A program made the position numbers and the translations under genes. Under the pieces are notes generated by a model. It did no database searches. It saw only the letters and a list, made by a program, of their open reading frames with translations, and had not been told where the DNA came from. Shown here in pieces: positions 62,390 through 64,000 of a stretch of DNA of 64,000 nucleotides (within the stretch, counting starts at the first letter, position 1; every line of letters starts with the position of its first letter). This stretch comes from Haliscomenobacter sp040401995. GTDB taxonomy: Bacteria > Bacteroidota > Bacteroidia > Chitinophagales > Saprospiraceae. Where the stretch lies: NCBI GenBank assembly GCA_040401995.1, contig JBBANM010000024.1:12787-76786 (forward strand), given 5' to 3'.

Positions 62390-63880
62390 TCAAGTAGTAG
62401 TGCGCTGAAGCTCTTCATCCACAATTTTTGCCGACAACAAAGCCAAGGGTATGCCGCCGCCAGGATGCACGCTACCGCCACAGAAATACAGATTTTTGAT
62501 GCGGCTACTAAAATTGGGATGTCGCAAAAAAGCGGCCATCCGATCATTTGAGCTGGTTCCATACAAAGCGCCTAAGTGCGATTGTGTTTTGCTTTCAATG
62601 CTACGCGGATCAAGAATGTCCTCACAGGCAATTAAGGCGCTGATGTCGGTACCTAGAATACGACTCAGTTTTGCCAACACATTGCACCGGGTCCTTGGGA
62701 TGATTTCTTCCCAATTTTGACCGGTATTAAAAGGTACATTGACCATCACAAACCAGTTTTGGCAATCGGGCGGTGCATCTTCCGGTGAAAAACCGGTGGT
62801 AAGGTTGACGTACACCGTTGGATCATCAAAAACCTGACCTTGGTTAAGTAAATTGAATTCCTGGTGGTAGTTGTCGCTAAAAAAAATATTGTGCATCGCC
62901 AACTCCGGAAACGTTTTTTGGATGCCCCAATAAAAAATCAACGCTGAGGTCGATTTCTCCTGCGCCAGCGTGCGTGCGGGGTGTTTTTCGTTGGGCAGTA
63001 ATTTTTGATAAGCAAAAAAAACGTCCATGTTGCTGATCACTTGGTCGTAGTTTTTTTCCAGCCCAGCAACACGAATTCCGATAGCCTGACCTTTTTTTAC
63101 CAAAATCTCCTCCACGGGCGTATTGAAATAAAATTGCGCACCTTTGCGTTGCGCCAATTCAAAAACACTTCTGGTGATGTTGTACATGCCGCCATTGGGG
63201 TAATAAGCGCCGATGTGGTGTTCGAAATGGGGGATGATGGTGAGCAAACCGGGCGCACGATAAGGATTGGATCCATTGTAAGTAGCAAAACGATTGAGCA
63301 ATTGCACCAATTTTGGATTCCCCACCATCCGCTCATGTACCGCGTTCATGGTCGTAAATAAATCAAAAGAAGGCAATTGTAACATGGCTTTGAGCACCGA
63401 AAAATTGAGCCAAGTATCGAGTCGGTGCAATGATTTTTCTAAAAAAATGCGGCCAGTCAGGCGGTATTTTCGGGCGCTATCAGCAAAAAAACGTTGCAAT
63501 CCTGCGACAGGAACCCCCAATTTTTTTTCAATTTCTAAGGCAAAATCATTTTCATCGGCAAAAGCGGAAACCCGAGTTTGATCCTCCCAAAAGTAGTTGC
63601 AAATGATGGGCAAACGTTGATAGGTGAAATGTTCCTTTGCTGCTTCGCCGGCAACGGTAAAAAGCTCCTCCACATATTGCGGCATGGTAAAAAGCGACGG
63701 CCCGGCATCAAATCGATAGCCTTTCATCTCAAACTCCGATAATTTGCCGCCAGGGTAGGCATTGGCCTCAAAAACATCCACGCTATAGCCTCGGCTGGCC
63801 ATCCGCACGGCAGCAGCCAATCCAGCAATACCGGCGCCAATGATGGCAATTTTTTGAGGAGTCTGCTCGCTTTTACTCAT
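62390..63880 (-). CDS. CrtI-family carotenoid desaturase (phytoene desaturase or CrtD-like)
   Basis: A 496-residue FAD enzyme. The dinucleotide-binding motif IAIIGAGIAGLAAAVRMASR lies at residues 12-31 and the FAD-contacting C-terminal signature YFCGGSVHPGGGIPLALLSA near 465-484. RFDAGPSLFTMPQYVEELF resembles CrtD-type 3,4-desaturases of Bacteroidota as well as CrtI, so the exact step is open. It heads the leftward carotenoid cluster. Confidence 0.88.
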   Translation of the reverse strand: MSKSEQTPQKIAIIGAGIAGLAAAVRMASRGYSVDVFEANAYPGGKLSEFEMKGYRFDAGPSLFTMPQYVEELFTVAGEAAKEHFTYQRLPIICNYFWEDQTRVSAFADENDFALEIEKKLGVPVAGLQRFFADSARKYRLTGRIFLEKSLHRLDTWLNFSVLKAMLQLPSFDLFTTMNAVHERMVGNPKLVQLLNRFATYNGSNPYRAPGLLTIIPHFEHHIGAYYPNGGMYNITRSVFELAQRKGAQFYFNTPVEEILVKKGQAIGIRVAGLEKNYDQVISNMDVFFAYQKLLPNEKHPARTLAQEKSTSALIFYWGIQKTFPELAMHNIFFSDNYHQEFNLLNQGQVFDDPTVYVNLTTGFSPEDAPPDCQNWFVMVNVPFNTGQNWEEIIPRTRCNVLAKLSRILGTDISALIACEDILDPRSIESKTQSHLGALYGTSSNDRMAAFLRHPNFSSRIKNLYFCGGSVHPGGGIPLALLSAKIVDEELQRTTT

Positions 63881-63931
63881 GTTTAGAGAATTTCGCTAGG
63901 TAACAACGAGCAGAAGATAAGGTTTTTGGTT

Positions 63932-64000
63932 AGAGCTTGTTCAGAATTCTGCTTCGAGCTGCAAATGGCCAAAATTCACCCCAATTTCGTTACAAAAATG
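63932..64000. mobile_element. Second copy of the 162-bp inverted-repeat element, cut by window edge
   Basis: AGAGCTTGTTCAGAATTCTG, then CTTCGAGCTGCAAATGGCCA and AAATTCACCCCAATTTCG match the reverse complement of the right half of the element at 54926-55087 with a few changes. It lies upstream of the desaturase gene. Confidence 0.8.

Overview
The window looks like a chromosomal segment of a member of the Bacteroidota, probably a Saprospirales-type organism (inference). The reasons are: the str, S10, spc and alpha ribosomal blocks lie end to end without tuf; a Bacteroidota-type promoter (TTG, 20 nt, TAnnTTTG) precedes rpsL; Shine-Dalgarno sequences are rare; L36 is of the zinc-free type; and a carotenoid cluster is present. 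The ribosomal core is ordinary. The first 18 kb is an unusual type III CRISPR locus.

Positions 1-18087, CRISPR locus. On the minus strand, cmr1 is followed by a PtuA-like ATPase, a PtuB-like HNH nuclease gene with an in-frame TGA at codon 19, and the start of cas10/cmr2, which runs off the left edge. To the right come array A (46 repeats, transcribed leftward), its 256-bp leader, cas6 and a SPOR-domain membrane protein. Then on the plus strand come a 118-aa unknown, an ECF-like sigma factor, a reverse transcriptase with the retron hallmarks NAxxH and VTG, a large double hairpin, cas1, a DUF1016/YhcG-type PD-(D/E)xK nuclease, cas2, a second copy of the leader and array B (31 repeats). The arrays diverge from the adaptation genes. 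Their 36-nt repeats are related but distinct and their leaders are nearly the same. The two features that stand out are a PtuAB (Septu/retron-effector) pair inside a Cmr operon and a retron-type RT plus a DUF1016 nuclease inside the cas1-cas2 module of the same locus.

Positions 18088-27974, mixed housekeeping and accessory genes: an S9 peptidase, a membrane protein, a metallophosphoesterase, a methyltransferase, a TPR protein, FdhD and an acyl-ACP thioesterase. They are separated by palindromic and tandem repeats, including ten 50-bp units next to fdhD.

Positions 28121-47938, translation block: rpsL-rpsG-fusA, the S10 and spc blocks through secY-map-infA-rpmJ, then rpsM-rpsK-rpsD-rpoA-rplQ. 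Oddities are an RGG/glycine-rich tail on S3 and an acidic tail on L17.

Positions 48065-64000: carA, eno, a DivIC/FtsB-like protein, sucD, an AAA plus PD-(D/E)xK protein, a Tat-type metallophosphoesterase, a NAGPA-type protein, a thioredoxin-domain protein, and a minus-strand carotenoid cluster (crtI/crtD-like, GH2, CruF-like, crtZ) ending in an unknown membrane protein. A 162-bp element with terminal inverted repeats occurs here in two or three copies.
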